Below, piece after piece: positions 28,851-37,800 of a DNA stretch of 64,000 nucleotides. The notes beneath the pieces were generated by a model. That model was not told the DNA's origin, did no database searches, and worked only from the letters and a program-made list of their open reading frames with translations. The stretch's first letter is position 1; each line of letters begins with the position of its first letter. Where the stretch lies: the NCBI RefSeq assembly GCF_002269125.1, contig NZ_NQKI01000021.1, positions 1 to 64,000 on the forward strand, read 5' to 3'. The translations under genes and the position numbers were made by a program. The stretch is from Pseudomonas lundensis (GTDB taxonomy: Bacteria > Pseudomonadota > Gammaproteobacteria > Pseudomonadales > Pseudomonadaceae).

Positions 28851-30587
28851 TCAATGGGAATGACGCGGCACTTCAGAACCGCGGCACCCCACCAGGAAGT
28901 CAAAGTCGCAGCCCTGATCGGCCTGCATCACGTGATCGATGTACAACTGACGATAGCCACCAATCAGCAGGTTTTTCGGGGGTTCAATATCCGCCAATCG
29001 ACCCGCCAGCTCGGCGTCGCTGATGTCCAGATGCAACCGCCCGCTGGCGCAGTCCAGTTCAATCCAGTCACCTTCCTGTACGGCGGCCAAGGGCCCGCCC
29101 GCTGCGGCTTCCGGCGCCACATGCAGCACCACGGTGCCATACGCCGTGCCGCTCATGCGTGCATCGGAGATGCGTACCATGTCTGTCACACCCTGAGCCA
29201 GCAACTTGGCGGGCAATCCCATATTGCCGACCTCCGCCATGCCCGGGTAACCCTTGGGGCCACAGTTCTTCATGACCAGAATCGAATCGGCAGTGACGTT
29301 CAGGTCGGGATCATTGATGCGTGCTTTGTACATGTCGAAGTTTTCAAACACGACCGCCTGACCGCGATGCTTCATCAGCGCGGGGGTGGCGGCCGAAGGT
29401 TTGAGCACAGCGCCCAGAGGGGCTAGATTGCCGCGCAGTACACAAATGCCGCCATCGGCCACCAGCGGGTTTTCGATGGCGCGGATGACTTCGTCGTCGC
29501 CATAAATCGGTGAGTTTTTAACGTTGTCCCACACGCTCTGGCCGTTGACGGTCAGGGCGTTAGGGTGCGGGATCAGGTTGTGTTCACCCAGGCGCCGCAG
29601 AACCGCAGGCAGCCCCCCCGCGTAGTAAAACTCTTCCATCAAAAAACGCCCGGACGGTTGCAGATCCACCAGCGTCGGCGTACCGCGTCCGATGCGGGTC
29701 CAGTCGTCCAGCTCCAGATCGACACCGATGCGCCCGGCAATGGCTTTAAGGTGGATCACAGCATTGGTCGAGCCGCCAATCGCAGCATTGACGCGGATCG
29801 CATTTTCGAACGCTTCTTTGGTCAGCACCTTGGACAGGCGCAGGTCCTCACGCACCATCTGCACCGCGCGCATGCCTGACATGTGGGCCAGTACATAACG
29901 GCGCGAATCCACCGCCGGGATCGCTGCGTTGTGCGGCAGTGAGGTACCCAGCGCTTCAGCCATACAGGCCATGGTCGAAGCCGTGCCCATGGTGTTGCAT
30001 GTACCGGCCGAGCGCGACATGCCGGCCTCTGCCGAAAGAAATTCGTCGAGGCTGATGTTGCCGGCTTTATAGGACTCGTGCATTTGCCAAACGATGGTGC
30101 CTGCGCCGATGTCCTTGCCTTTATGTTTGCCGTTGAGCATCGGACCGCCCGTGACCACGATGGCCGGCACGTCGCAGCTGGCGGCGCCCATCAGCAGGGC
30201 GGGGGTGGTTTTGTCGCAGCCTGTGAGCAACACCACGCCATCAATCGGGTTGCCGCGAATGGCTTCTTCGACGTCCATGCTCGCCAGGTTACGGGTCAGC
30301 ATGGCCGTTGGGCGCAAGTTGGATTCGCCGTTGGAGAACACCGGAAACTCGACCGGGAATCCGCCGGCTTCGATAACGCCGCGTTTTACGTGTTCGGCAA
30401 TCGTGCGGAAGTGAGCGTTGCAGGGGGTCAATTCCGACCAGGTGTTGCAAATGCCGATGATCGGCTTGCCTTGAAACTGATGATCGGCAATGCCCTGATT
30501 TTTCATCCAGCTGCGGTACATGAAGCCGTTCTTATCGGCGCTGCCAAACCATTGGGCGGAACGCAGTGGCGGGGTTTTATCAGACAT
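28851..30587 (-). CDS. IlvD/Edd-family sugar-acid dehydratase (pentonate dehydratase-like)
   Basis: A 578-residue dehydratase that should turn an aldonic acid into a 2-keto-3-deoxy acid. Three cysteines that hold the iron-sulfur cluster are visible: C56 (LTPCNAHF), C124 (TGCDKTTP) and C197 (GTCNTMGT). Their spacing equals that recalled for rhizobial L-arabinonate dehydratase (59/127/200), shifted by three, which favours a pentonate dehydratase over biosynthetic IlvD. It is divergent from the transporter and the downstream pathway genes. L-arabonate, D-xylonate or a related acid could be the substrate; the sequence does not decide. Confidence 0.88.
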   Translation of the reverse strand: MSDKTPPLRSAQWFGSADKNGFMYRSWMKNQGIADHQFQGKPIIGICNTWSELTPCNAHFRTIAEHVKRGVIEAGGFPVEFPVFSNGESNLRPTAMLTRNLASMDVEEAIRGNPIDGVVLLTGCDKTTPALLMGAASCDVPAIVVTGGPMLNGKHKGKDIGAGTIVWQMHESYKAGNISLDEFLSAEAGMSRSAGTCNTMGTASTMACMAEALGTSLPHNAAIPAVDSRRYVLAHMSGMRAVQMVREDLRLSKVLTKEAFENAIRVNAAIGGSTNAVIHLKAIAGRIGVDLELDDWTRIGRGTPTLVDLQPSGRFLMEEFYYAGGLPAVLRRLGEHNLIPHPNALTVNGQSVWDNVKNSPIYGDDEVIRAIENPLVADGGICVLRGNLAPLGAVLKPSAATPALMKHRGQAVVFENFDMYKARINDPDLNVTADSILVMKNCGPKGYPGMAEVGNMGLPAKLLAQGVTDMVRISDARMSGTAYGTVVLHVAPEAAAGGPLAAVQEGDWIELDCASGRLHLDISDAELAGRLADIEPPKNLLIGGYRQLYIDHVMQADQGCDFDFLVGCRGSEVPRHSH

Positions 30588-30600
30588 GGCGGCTCTCTTA

Positions 30601-30611
30601 TTGTATGACTA
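30601..30611. promoter_or_regulatory. GntR/FadR-type operator, dehydratase side
   Basis: TTGTATGACTA fits the FadR-subfamily consensus TNGTNNNACNA at every fixed position. It lies 14-24 bp upstream of the dehydratase start, just before its ribosome site, so binding would block transcription or early elongation. Confidence 0.55.
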
Positions 30612-30673
30612 ATTGATTTTTATGGAGCTAAAGTAGCTGCAAAAAAGCCACTTTGGAAGAGTTGTTGCGTAAA

Positions 30674-30684
30674 TAGTATTACTA
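30674..30684. promoter_or_regulatory. GntR/FadR-type operator, transporter side
   Basis: TAGTATTACTA also fits TNGTNNNACNA at every fixed position and is a near-perfect palindrome. Its centre is 73 bp from the other site, close to seven helical turns, so both sites face the same side of the DNA. It lies about 92 bp before the transporter start. Confidence 0.6.
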
Positions 30685-30775
30685 TATAGTCGATTCGACT
30701 GAGAGCTGATCCTGGTGTGTTTTCACCTGAGGCCACTCCAGAGGTGCCATAACAAAAACAATGGGAGACCGTCTC

Positions 30776-32098
30776 ATGAGCCAGGAACTCCGGCTTATTC
30801 GTCGCATCACGCTCAAACTGATTCCCTTTCTGGTCTTGCTGTACCTGATTGCTTACGTGGATCGCTCGGCAGTCGGCTTCGCCAAACTGCACATGGGTGC
30901 TGACGTCGGCATTGGTGACGCCGCCTATGGACTGGGCGCAGGCTTGTTCTTCATCGGTTACTTCCTTATGGAAATCCCCAGCAACCTGATGCTTGAGCGT
31001 TTCGGCGCCCGGCGCTGGTTCGCGCGGATCATGATCACCTGGGGCGCCATCACCATCGGTATGGCCTTTGTGCAAGGGCCCCATAGCTTTTATGTCATGC
31101 GTTTTCTGCTGGGGGTGGCCGAGGCCGGTTTCTTCCCGGGGGTGCTGTACTACATCACCCAATGGTTCCCGGTGCGTCACCGCGGCAAGATTCTGGGGTT
31201 GTTCATCCTCTCGCAACCCATCGCCATGATGATCACCGGGCCTATCTCCGGTGGTTTGCTGGGCATGGACGGCGTGCTCGGCCTGCATGGCTGGCAGTGG
31301 CTGTTTATCGTGATCGGCACCCCGGCGATTTTGCTGACCTGGCCGGTGCTGCGTTACCTGCCTGACGGCCCGCAACAGGTCAAATGGATGGATCAGCGAG
31401 AAAAGGACTGGTTACTGGGTGAGCTGGAAAGCGACCTGCAAGCCTACGGGCAAACCCGTCATGGCAACCCGCTGCATGCGTTGAAAGACAAGCGCGTGTT
31501 GCTGCTGGCACTCTTCTACCTGCCGGTGACCCTGAGTATTTACGGGCTCGGGCTGTGGCTGCCGACATTGATCAAACAGTTTGGCGGCAGTGACCTGACC
31601 ACCGGTTTTGTGTCGTCGGTGCCTTATGTGTTCGGCATCATCGGCTTGCTGTTCATCCCGCGCAGCTCGGACCGCCTGAACGATCGTTATGGCCACCTTG
31701 GCGTGCTGTATGTGCTCGGCGCCATCGGGCTGTTTTTCAGCGCCTGGCTGACCGTGCCCGTGCTGCAACTGGCAGCCCTGTGCCTGGTGGCTTTTGCGCT
31801 GTTCTCCTGTACCGCGATTTTCTGGACCTTGCCCGGGCGTTTCTTTGCGGGCGCCAGTGCGGCTGCCGGGATTGCCCTGATCAATTCAGTGGGCAACCTG
31901 GGCGGTTACATCGGCCCGTTCGTGATTGGCGCCCTCAAGGAATACACCGGGCACCTGGCCTCCGGCCTGTATTTCCTGTCGGGCGTCATGGTGTTCGGCC
32001 TGTGCCTGACTGTTGTGGTGTACCGCCAGCTGGAGCGCAAGCACGTGCTCAAACCCAACGAATTCGCGGCCAGCGCCCAGCCTGCTACCCATCCCTGA
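30776..32098 (+). CDS. MFS transporter, sugar-acid (anion:cation symporter) type
   Basis: A 440-residue permease with 12 predicted membrane segments and the MFS signature in the first half (YVDRSAVGFA, LMLERFGARRW). Its closest type is the ACS/galactonate-phthalate group that imports organic and sugar acids by proton symport. ATG 30776 is chosen because GGAGA lies nine bases upstream; an ATG five codons earlier lacks a site. It is the first gene of a three-gene operon with the AraD1-type dehydratase and the semialdehyde dehydrogenase, so it most likely brings in the acid that the cluster degrades. Confidence 0.88.
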   Translation: MSQELRLIRRITLKLIPFLVLLYLIAYVDRSAVGFAKLHMGADVGIGDAAYGLGAGLFFIGYFLMEIPSNLMLERFGARRWFARIMITWGAITIGMAFVQGPHSFYVMRFLLGVAEAGFFPGVLYYITQWFPVRHRGKILGLFILSQPIAMMITGPISGGLLGMDGVLGLHGWQWLFIVIGTPAILLTWPVLRYLPDGPQQVKWMDQREKDWLLGELESDLQAYGQTRHGNPLHALKDKRVLLLALFYLPVTLSIYGLGLWLPTLIKQFGGSDLTTGFVSSVPYVFGIIGLLFIPRSSDRLNDRYGHLGVLYVLGAIGLFFSAWLTVPVLQLAALCLVAFALFSCTAIFWTLPGRFFAGASAAAGIALINSVGNLGGYIGPFVIGALKEYTGHLASGLYFLSGVMVFGLCLTVVVYRQLERKHVLKPNEFAASAQPATHP

Positions 32099-32119
32099 AC
32101 TGCCCGAGTGAGGCTCATC

Positions 32120-33112
32120 ATGCGTTTAGTACAGTTTGAATTGAACAATGGCCAGCGCCGTGTAGGCGTCGTGCAAGACGGCCTGATTCGGGAAGTCGTT
32201 GATTGCACCAGCGTGCGTGAGGTGGCATTGGCTGCCATTGAAGCCGGTGTGTCGCTGGCGCAGCAGATTGAGGCACTGGGGCTGGGCATTACCCACGACT
32301 ATCAGGCGCTACTGGACGAGTGCCGGATTTTGCCGCCACTGGATCACCCGGACCCGGCCCATATGTTGATCAGCGGCACGGGGCTTACCCATCTGGGCAG
32401 TGCGGCGGCGCGGGACAAAATGCACCAGCAGACCCACGACGAGACGGCGCTCACTGACACCATGCGCATTTTCAAATGGGGCGTGGAGGGGGGGAAACCG
32501 GACGCAGGTGAGGCAGGTGTGCAACCCGAATGGTTTTACAAGGGCGACGGCAGCATTGTTGTGCGGCCCGGTGAAGCGTTTCCATTGCCGCCGTTTGCCG
32601 AAGACGCGGGTGAGGAGCCTGAAATCGGTGGGCTGTACGTCATCGGCCATGACCGCAAGCCGTATCGACTGGGCTTCGCCGTCGGTAACGAGTTTTCCGA
32701 CCACGTCATGGAGCGCAAAAACTACCTGTACCTGGCCCACTCCAAACTGCGCAGTTGCTCGTTTGGCCCGGAGCTGCGGGTCGGCGACTTGCCGCCGCAT
32801 TTGTCGGGCAGCAGTCGCATTCTGCGTGATGGCCAAGTGCTGTGGGAGAACGAATTCCTGAGCGGTGAAGCCAACATGTGCCACAGCCTGGAAAACCTCG
32901 AATACCACCACTTTAAGTACACCCAGTTTTTGCGGCCGGGCGACGTGCACGTGCATTTTTTCGGCACCGCGACGCTGTCGTTTGCCGATGGTGTGCGCAC
33001 CCGTCCGGGTGATCGCTTTGAAATCACGCAGTCGGCCTTCGGCGCACCGTTGATCAACGGCATTGCACCGGTCGACGCGGTGTTCGAACCCGGCGCTGTC
33101 GGTACACTTTGA
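32120..33112 (+). CDS. AraD1/GguC-type 2-keto-3-deoxy-pentonate dehydratase (FAH fold)
   Basis: A 330-residue member of the fumarylacetoacetate-hydrolase superfamily, AraD1/GguC branch. It should remove water from a 2-keto-3-deoxy-pentonate to give 2-oxoglutarate semialdehyde. The family-conserved GTGLTHLGSAAARDKMH region (about 90-106), GYDR/GHDR-like metal region and the acidic metal site (E..E..D pattern around residues 170-210) are visible. ATG 32120 follows GTGAGG; the GTG at 32108 is an alternative. The gene lies 21 nt after the transporter and 13 nt before the dehydrogenase, which fits the second step of a Weimberg-type pathway. Confidence 0.84.
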   Translation: MRLVQFELNNGQRRVGVVQDGLIREVVDCTSVREVALAAIEAGVSLAQQIEALGLGITHDYQALLDECRILPPLDHPDPAHMLISGTGLTHLGSAAARDKMHQQTHDETALTDTMRIFKWGVEGGKPDAGEAGVQPEWFYKGDGSIVVRPGEAFPLPPFAEDAGEEPEIGGLYVIGHDRKPYRLGFAVGNEFSDHVMERKNYLYLAHSKLRSCSFGPELRVGDLPPHLSGSSRILRDGQVLWENEFLSGEANMCHSLENLEYHHFKYTQFLRPGDVHVHFFGTATLSFADGVRTRPGDRFEITQSAFGAPLINGIAPVDAVFEPGAVGTL

Positions 33113-33125
33113 AAGGAGAGCAGGT

Positions 33126-34706
33126 ATGACTCAGATTCTCGGCCACAACTACATTGGCGGCCAACGCAGTGCGCAAGGCAGCGTCATTGTTAAAAGTGTG
33201 GACGCCAACACCGGCGAAGCACTGGCCTACGACTTCTATCAGGCCACGTTGCCAGAGGTTGACCGCGCGGCCCGTGCAGCGGCCGCCGCTTACCCGGCTT
33301 ATAAAAGCGTGAGCGCCGAGCATCGGGCAACGTTTCTGGACGCCATTGCCGATGAGCTGGATGCATTGGGCGATGAGTTTGTCGCCCTGGTATGCCGTGA
33401 AACCGCACTCCCGGCCGCCCGTATTGCAGGCGAGCGTGGCCGCACCAGCGGGCAAATGCGTCTGTTTGCCAAGGTACTGCGCCGGGGCGATTTTTATGGC
33501 GCGCGCATCGATCAGGCGTTGCCGCAGCGCAGCCCGTTGCCCCGTCCGGACTTACGCCAGTACCGCATCGGTCTGGGGCCGGTCGCCGTGTTTGGCGCCA
33601 GTAATTTCCCGCTGGCATTTTCTACGGCGGGCGGGGATACCGCTTCTGCGCTGGCCGCTGGCTGTCCTGTGGTGTTCAAGGCGCACAGCGGTCATATGGC
33701 CACCGCTGAACAGGTGGCCGATGCCATCCTGCGTGCGGCTGAGCGCACCGGTATGCCCCAGGGCGTGTTCAATATGATTTATGGCGCCGGGGTCGGGGAG
33801 GCGCTGGTCAAGCACCCGTCGATTCAGGCGGTAGGCTTCACCGGATCGCTCAAGGGCGGGCGCGCGTTGTGTGACATGGCCGCTGCACGGCCCCAGCCGA
33901 TTCCGGTCTTTGCTGAAATGTCGAGTATCAACCCGGTCATCATTCTGCCGCAGGCGCTGGCGGCGCGCAGTGCCACCGTGGCCCGCGAACTGGCGGCCTC
34001 TGTCGTACAAGGCTGCGGTCAGTTTTGTACCAACCCCGGGTTGGTGATTGGCCTGCGCTCGAGCGCCTTCACGGCTTTCATCGAACAACTGGCCGGGCAA
34101 ATCAACGAACAGCCTGCGCAGACCATGCTCAACGCCGGAACGCTGGCCAGCTACGCCAAAGGCGTCAGCCAACTGGAGCGCCACCCGCGCATCCAACACA
34201 TCGCTGGCCTGGAACAGCACGGTGCGCAGGCCAGGCCGCAGGTGTTCAAGGCCGATGTGCGTCTGCTGCTTGAAGGCGATCCGGTGTTACAGGAGGAAGT
34301 GTTCGGGCCGACCACGGTGGTTATCGAGGTCGAGCATGCCGAGCAACTGAACGCTGCGATCAACAGCTTGCACGGTCAACTCACCGCCACCCTGATTGGC
34401 GAGCCTGAAGACCTGCAACAGTTCTCGGGGTTAACACCTTTGCTGGAGCAAAAAGTCGGGCGCATCTTGATTAACGGTTATCCGACGGGGGTTGAAGTGT
34501 GTGATGCCATGGTGCACGGCGGCCCTTATCCGGCAACGTCCGATGCCCGGGGCACCTCGGTCGGGACCCTGGCGATCGACCGTTTTCTGCGCCCGGTGTG
34601 TTTCCAGAACTACCCGGACAGCCTGCTGCCCGATCCGTTGAAAAACGCCAACCCGCTGGGGATTCAGCGCCTGGTGGATGGCCAGAGCACGCGCAACAGC
34701 CTGTAA
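33126..34706 (+). CDS. 2-oxoglutarate semialdehyde dehydrogenase (ALDH family)
   Basis: A 526-residue NAD(P)-dependent aldehyde dehydrogenase that should oxidise 2-oxoglutarate semialdehyde to 2-oxoglutarate, feeding the TCA cycle. The catalytic residues are C301 in CGQFCTNPG and E264 in AEMSSINPV, with the coenzyme-loop GFTGSLKGGRALCD. Length (about 525) and the substrate-side sequence fit the KGSA dehydrogenase branch and not short benzaldehyde types. The ribosome site GGAGAGCAGG before ATG 33126 is strong. It is the last pathway gene and is followed by a stem-loop at 34714-34738. Confidence 0.88.
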   Translation: MTQILGHNYIGGQRSAQGSVIVKSVDANTGEALAYDFYQATLPEVDRAARAAAAAYPAYKSVSAEHRATFLDAIADELDALGDEFVALVCRETALPAARIAGERGRTSGQMRLFAKVLRRGDFYGARIDQALPQRSPLPRPDLRQYRIGLGPVAVFGASNFPLAFSTAGGDTASALAAGCPVVFKAHSGHMATAEQVADAILRAAERTGMPQGVFNMIYGAGVGEALVKHPSIQAVGFTGSLKGGRALCDMAAARPQPIPVFAEMSSINPVIILPQALAARSATVARELAASVVQGCGQFCTNPGLVIGLRSSAFTAFIEQLAGQINEQPAQTMLNAGTLASYAKGVSQLERHPRIQHIAGLEQHGAQARPQVFKADVRLLLEGDPVLQEEVFGPTTVVIEVEHAEQLNAAINSLHGQLTATLIGEPEDLQQFSGLTPLLEQKVGRILINGYPTGVEVCDAMVHGGPYPATSDARGTSVGTLAIDRFLRPVCFQNYPDSLLPDPLKNANPLGIQRLVDGQSTRNSL

Positions 34707-34713
34707 GCGCATC

Positions 34714-34738
34714 GGGGGTTGGCCTGTGGTCAGCCCCC
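34714..34738 (+). terminator. stem-loop after the sugar-acid operon
   Basis: GGGGGTTGGCC (34714-34724) pairs with GGTCAGCCCCC (34728-34738) with one G-T and one A-G position around a three-base loop. There is no T tract, so termination would be Rho-assisted or partial. Confidence 0.45.
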
Positions 34739-34829
34739 GTCATAGCCCGCTACCACTCACGGCGTGGTAAATCCTTTAACTCTTCCTGTCAGGCAGGGGC
34801 TCATCCCTGCGCCTTGATAAGGAAGTAGC

Positions 34830-37800
34830 ATGTCTGATTCCGCCCCCTCAGCCTTACCGATGTATGCCACTTACGTGATCCAGCGTGCGGTGGCTGCACA
34901 GTTTGCAACCCGTCCCACAGTGCGCACCGTGGTCACGCACTTACTGACAGAGCAGTTGAAACAATCCTTCAGGCAACACGCCTTCGATCTCTCTAAAACC
35001 TACCTTGTGTTGACGGTCGACGCCGAAGGTAAAGCCCTGTCCGCTCAGCGCTACCGTTTGTTGATAGAGGTGTTGCTGGAGCATATCGCCCGCAGAGAAC
35101 CGCTCAACTACCGGTACTACACCGCCCAAGACTGTTTCGTCGCCATGAGCGATACGGCACCGCCCGCTGGCGGATTCACCTCGATCGAACCGATGCGTCA
35201 GATCGAGCCGGTTCTGCTCGATGTCATGCGTCTCTGGCAGGATGCTCTGCAAGAGGCGCACGTTGCGTATTGGAATCAACCTGCCGACACCGGCACCAGC
35301 CGCATGCTCTGGCTGGGGCAGATGATTCAGGATCAACTGCTGGCGGGCATTGAACGTGCGGCCGACCTCACGCAACACCAACGCAACACTTTGCGACAGG
35401 TTGTGCGCTACCCCCACCGCAATGAACGCCTCAGGCAACGCACGCCAGAGGCGAAGCTATTTGACGCGAGCGTGAAGGTGTACAGCGTGGCAGGCCGTTT
35501 TGTCGCCGGGCGTACGTTCAATGTGGTGACGCCGCAGATCCTGATCGAATGCGTCGAAGGCAAGCAGGCCCGCTGGTTCTACTGCACGCCGGGCGGCACC
35601 ATTGAGTGTTTTACGCAGCTGCACCGTTTTACCCGTACCTGGAGCATGGCGTTCGGCTCCCTCTATCACCTTGAGCGGGTCACGTGTGTGTTGTACGAAC
35701 CGGCAGGCAATTTTCTGGATACCCAGGCGATGTGTGTGCTGGAACGTCAACTGGACGCCATCCGGCACCTGGATCAGCCGATGTCCATTTCGGTTCTGGA
35801 GCAGCGCTTGCACGAAATCACGGACACCGCTGCGGTGTTTGAGGTACGTGAAAACGCTACGCCGCTGAACCTGGCGCCGGTCTATTCAGCGCTTCCACTG
35901 TGGTTGCGCGAAGCGTCGGCAGCGGACCGTTTTGAATATCGCTCGCAGTTGGTGGCGCTGGCCAGTGCCTACACGCGGTCGATGGGCAAACGCTTTAACG
36001 ATGACATTCCTGACCTGCACGCCTACACCGCCCAGGCGTTGCGCCAGCAGATGTTGCTCGACCAGCCACAGGCGCCGGGGTACGACCCTGATGACATAGT
36101 GCTGACCTTTGTCGACCCGGTCGGCCCGGGCGGCGAGGGCACCATCGGTACATTGAACAGCTTTACCCTGACCCTGACCGAACTGGCCATTGAGAATTTG
36201 AGTGCCGCCCGAGGTAGTCGCATGACCATTCATCATGCCAAGGGACAATTGATCCAGGCGTGGTGGATGACGCCGGACTACATCAGAGGCTTGATCCAGC
36301 GTGTGGATATCGGCCAACGCTACCCGCAATGGATCAATGAGTGCCTGACGGCCCATCCGGACGAGGCCCTGCGTCGCGAAAAACTGTTCACCGAAGAACT
36401 GCGAGCGCAGCTCCCGCTGCAGGCGCTGGAATGCAAGATCCGCCACACGGGTTACTTCACCGAGCGTGGATTTCAACTGGTCAAGGCCTTGATGCACCTC
36501 GACCCGCACATGCGCAAAGTGGGCGAGCAGCCCGTGTGCATCAGGCCGCTGATGCTGCTCTCGGCGCCCACCGTTGCCCCCCATACCGTGCGCAGCATGT
36601 TTATCATCGGCCCGGCCGATGTAAACGCCGGGTGTCATGTGCTGTATCGCCCGTTACACCAAGAGCCCTTGGTGGAGTACCCCTCATGGCGAACCCTGTT
36701 CGCTGCGATTGCACGCCCCGGGGAGCTTCAGCGAAGCGTCTTGCAATGGCTGCCAGCCCAAGCGCGTCCGCTGTATGAAGCGGGCGGTTTTTATCGTCTC
36801 CATCTGCCGTCGTATAACGTCCACGACGACCACTCGTTCCCCGTGATCCCTGGCGCCGCCCGATTGGGAGAGTTCGCCCTGGGTCAGCACTTCATGCACG
36901 ACCTGTACCTGGAAATGGCGCGAACATTGAGCGAGCTGGCAGACCGACAAACCGTCTCCAATGCCGAACAACGCTGGCAATCGTTGATCACCGGTGGCTG
37001 GCTTTTGTTCAGTGCGGTTGTGCCTAACGTGCCGTTGGCCTGGCCGCTGCGCGTGATTGCGGGCGTCAGCCTGACCTACCTGGCCGTGCAAAATGACATA
37101 GAGGCCTTGCGCGCGCCTGATGAGCAGGGCAAAGCGCAGGCCCTGATTGATCTGTTATTTAATTGTGCATTGGTCTTGCTGCATGTTCGCCCCGTGACCG
37201 GCCAACCTGGCGGGCTGCGGCAAACGCCGGATGCAGTGCTTCTGCCTGCCAGGCTGAGGGCGCGCGCCGCACAGCCCCGACCTGCGGTTGCCGCCGCAAT
37301 TGAACTGGCGCAAGCGCATGACGTGGATATCCCGGTGGGCAATCAACAAACCGAACTGGATTTTTCGTGGTTTACCAGCCCGCAGGTCAAATACACAAAG
37401 TGGCAATTGACTTGGTTTGACCGCCATCACATCGAAGGCTTCCAAAGCGACGAGCCCGCCATTGACCGTGGTCCGTACCGTGGTTTGCGTGTGTTGAAGC
37501 ACCGTTTATATGCCGAGGTCGATAACTGGGTGTATCGGGTGCAACTGGAGGGCGAGGATGTCTATCTGGTCAGTCCTGACGACCCGCAGAATCGGGGGCC
37601 TCGTATTGTGAGCAATGACCGGGGCGTCTGGACTTACGACCTAAACCTGCGGCTGCGCGGCGGCGCACCGAAAACACGCTTGCAGGTCAAGAAAGAACAG
37701 CGCATCAGGCGCCTGACTGAACTGCGCGAACAATTGGTGCAGTACAACGCGCGTGCCAAAGTGCTGGAAGCTGAGATGACGGCAGCGCAAACACTCAGTG

